64,000 bases of DNA from Bacillota bacterium (lineage in GTDB: Bacteria; Bacillota; Clostridia; Lachnospirales; Lachnospiraceae), in NCBI GenBank assembly GCA_023436225.1, contig JAEZKA010000076.1, forward strand, positions 207,009 through 271,008, in the 5' to 3' direction. The translations under genes were made by a program, and so were the position numbers. The notes beneath the pieces were generated by a model. It ran no database searches. It worked only from the letters and a program-made list of their open reading frames with translations, and had not been told where the DNA came from. Shown one piece after another: positions 63,960 to 64,000 of the stretch (the stretch's first letter is position 1; each line of letters opens with the position of its first letter).

Positions 63960-64000
63960 ATGAAGACAGTAAAGATTTCTTTAAATTCAATTGATAAGGT
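63960..64000 (+). CDS. HPr-family phosphocarrier, N-terminal fragment cut by window edge
   Basis: The visible residues MKTVKISLNSIDKV match the start of HPr-like phosphocarrier proteins common in Lachnospiraceae. AAAGGAGG lies seven to twelve bases upstream. The active-site His is beyond the window, so identity rests on 13-14 residues. Confidence 0.6.
   Translation, partial: MKTVKISLNSIDK

Overview
The window reads as chromosome from a low-GC, endospore-forming anaerobic Firmicute of the Lachnospiraceae/Clostridium cluster XIVa type. Supporting signs are AT-rich intergenic DNA, strong AGGAGG ribosome sites, a sporulation sigma-K gene, an HPr-like gene at the right edge, IreB/RuvX/DUF1292/Fur/RNase J clustering, and a maltodextrin ABC cluster without its own ATPase. 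Most genes are on the minus strand. I saw no rRNA, tRNA or CRISPR array.

Layout. 1-4.5 kb is an accessory patch: the start of an AraC-type regulator, an XRE regulator/GH5 glycosidase pair, and a decayed IS21-family element (2018-4245) that still has inverted ends and a target duplication. Just past the GH5 gene lies a diverged second copy of the 3' end, terminator and leader of the neighbouring 23S rRNA methyltransferase gene rlmCD, so the patch looks like cargo inserted at the rlmCD 3' end. 4.5-16.5 kb holds rlmCD, a homocysteine methyltransferase, a coiled-coil protein, an ABC-2 exporter (one permease frameshifted), a diguanylate cyclase, a PadR regulator whose operators recur upstream of the exporter, a lone condensation-type acyltransferase, a DinB-like protein and a Zn alcohol dehydrogenase. 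16.9-22.2 kb is a dlt-like cell-surface acylation operon (ligase, carrier protein, MBOAT, SGNH-type protein, possibly a lipoprotein). 22.3-28.7 kb holds an aspartate racemase-like enzyme, an anchored Ig/transglutaminase protein, a large PPDK-N-domain protein, a tiny DRF-repeat protein and YerC.

28.7-45.6 kb carries pcrA with a LexA-box promoter, an orphan substrate-binding lipoprotein, an HtrA protease, pheA, folC, rlmI, a GtrA protein, a PilT-like ATPase, an ABC-F protein and a pirin. 45.8-52 kb is a maltodextrin-type locus (binding protein, two permeases, MalQ, LacI regulator) with a three-operator promoter. 52.3-64 kb holds a minimal kinase-like protein, a TtcA-like/cysteine desulfurase pair for tRNA thiolation, sigK, and a housekeeping run (ireB, ruvX, DUF1292, fur-family, rnj, MltG-like stub, O-methyltransferase, U32 peptidase) whose order resembles the Bacillus yrrK-yrrO region, plus mtaB.

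The items I consider most worth following are the rlmCD-end duplication around the accessory patch, the dlt-like operon with altered specificity and catalytic positions, the PadR operator set, the PPDK-N protein with a Walker-less RecA-like front end, and the MltG-like protein without a catalytic domain. No single, clearly undescribed multi-gene system is evident.
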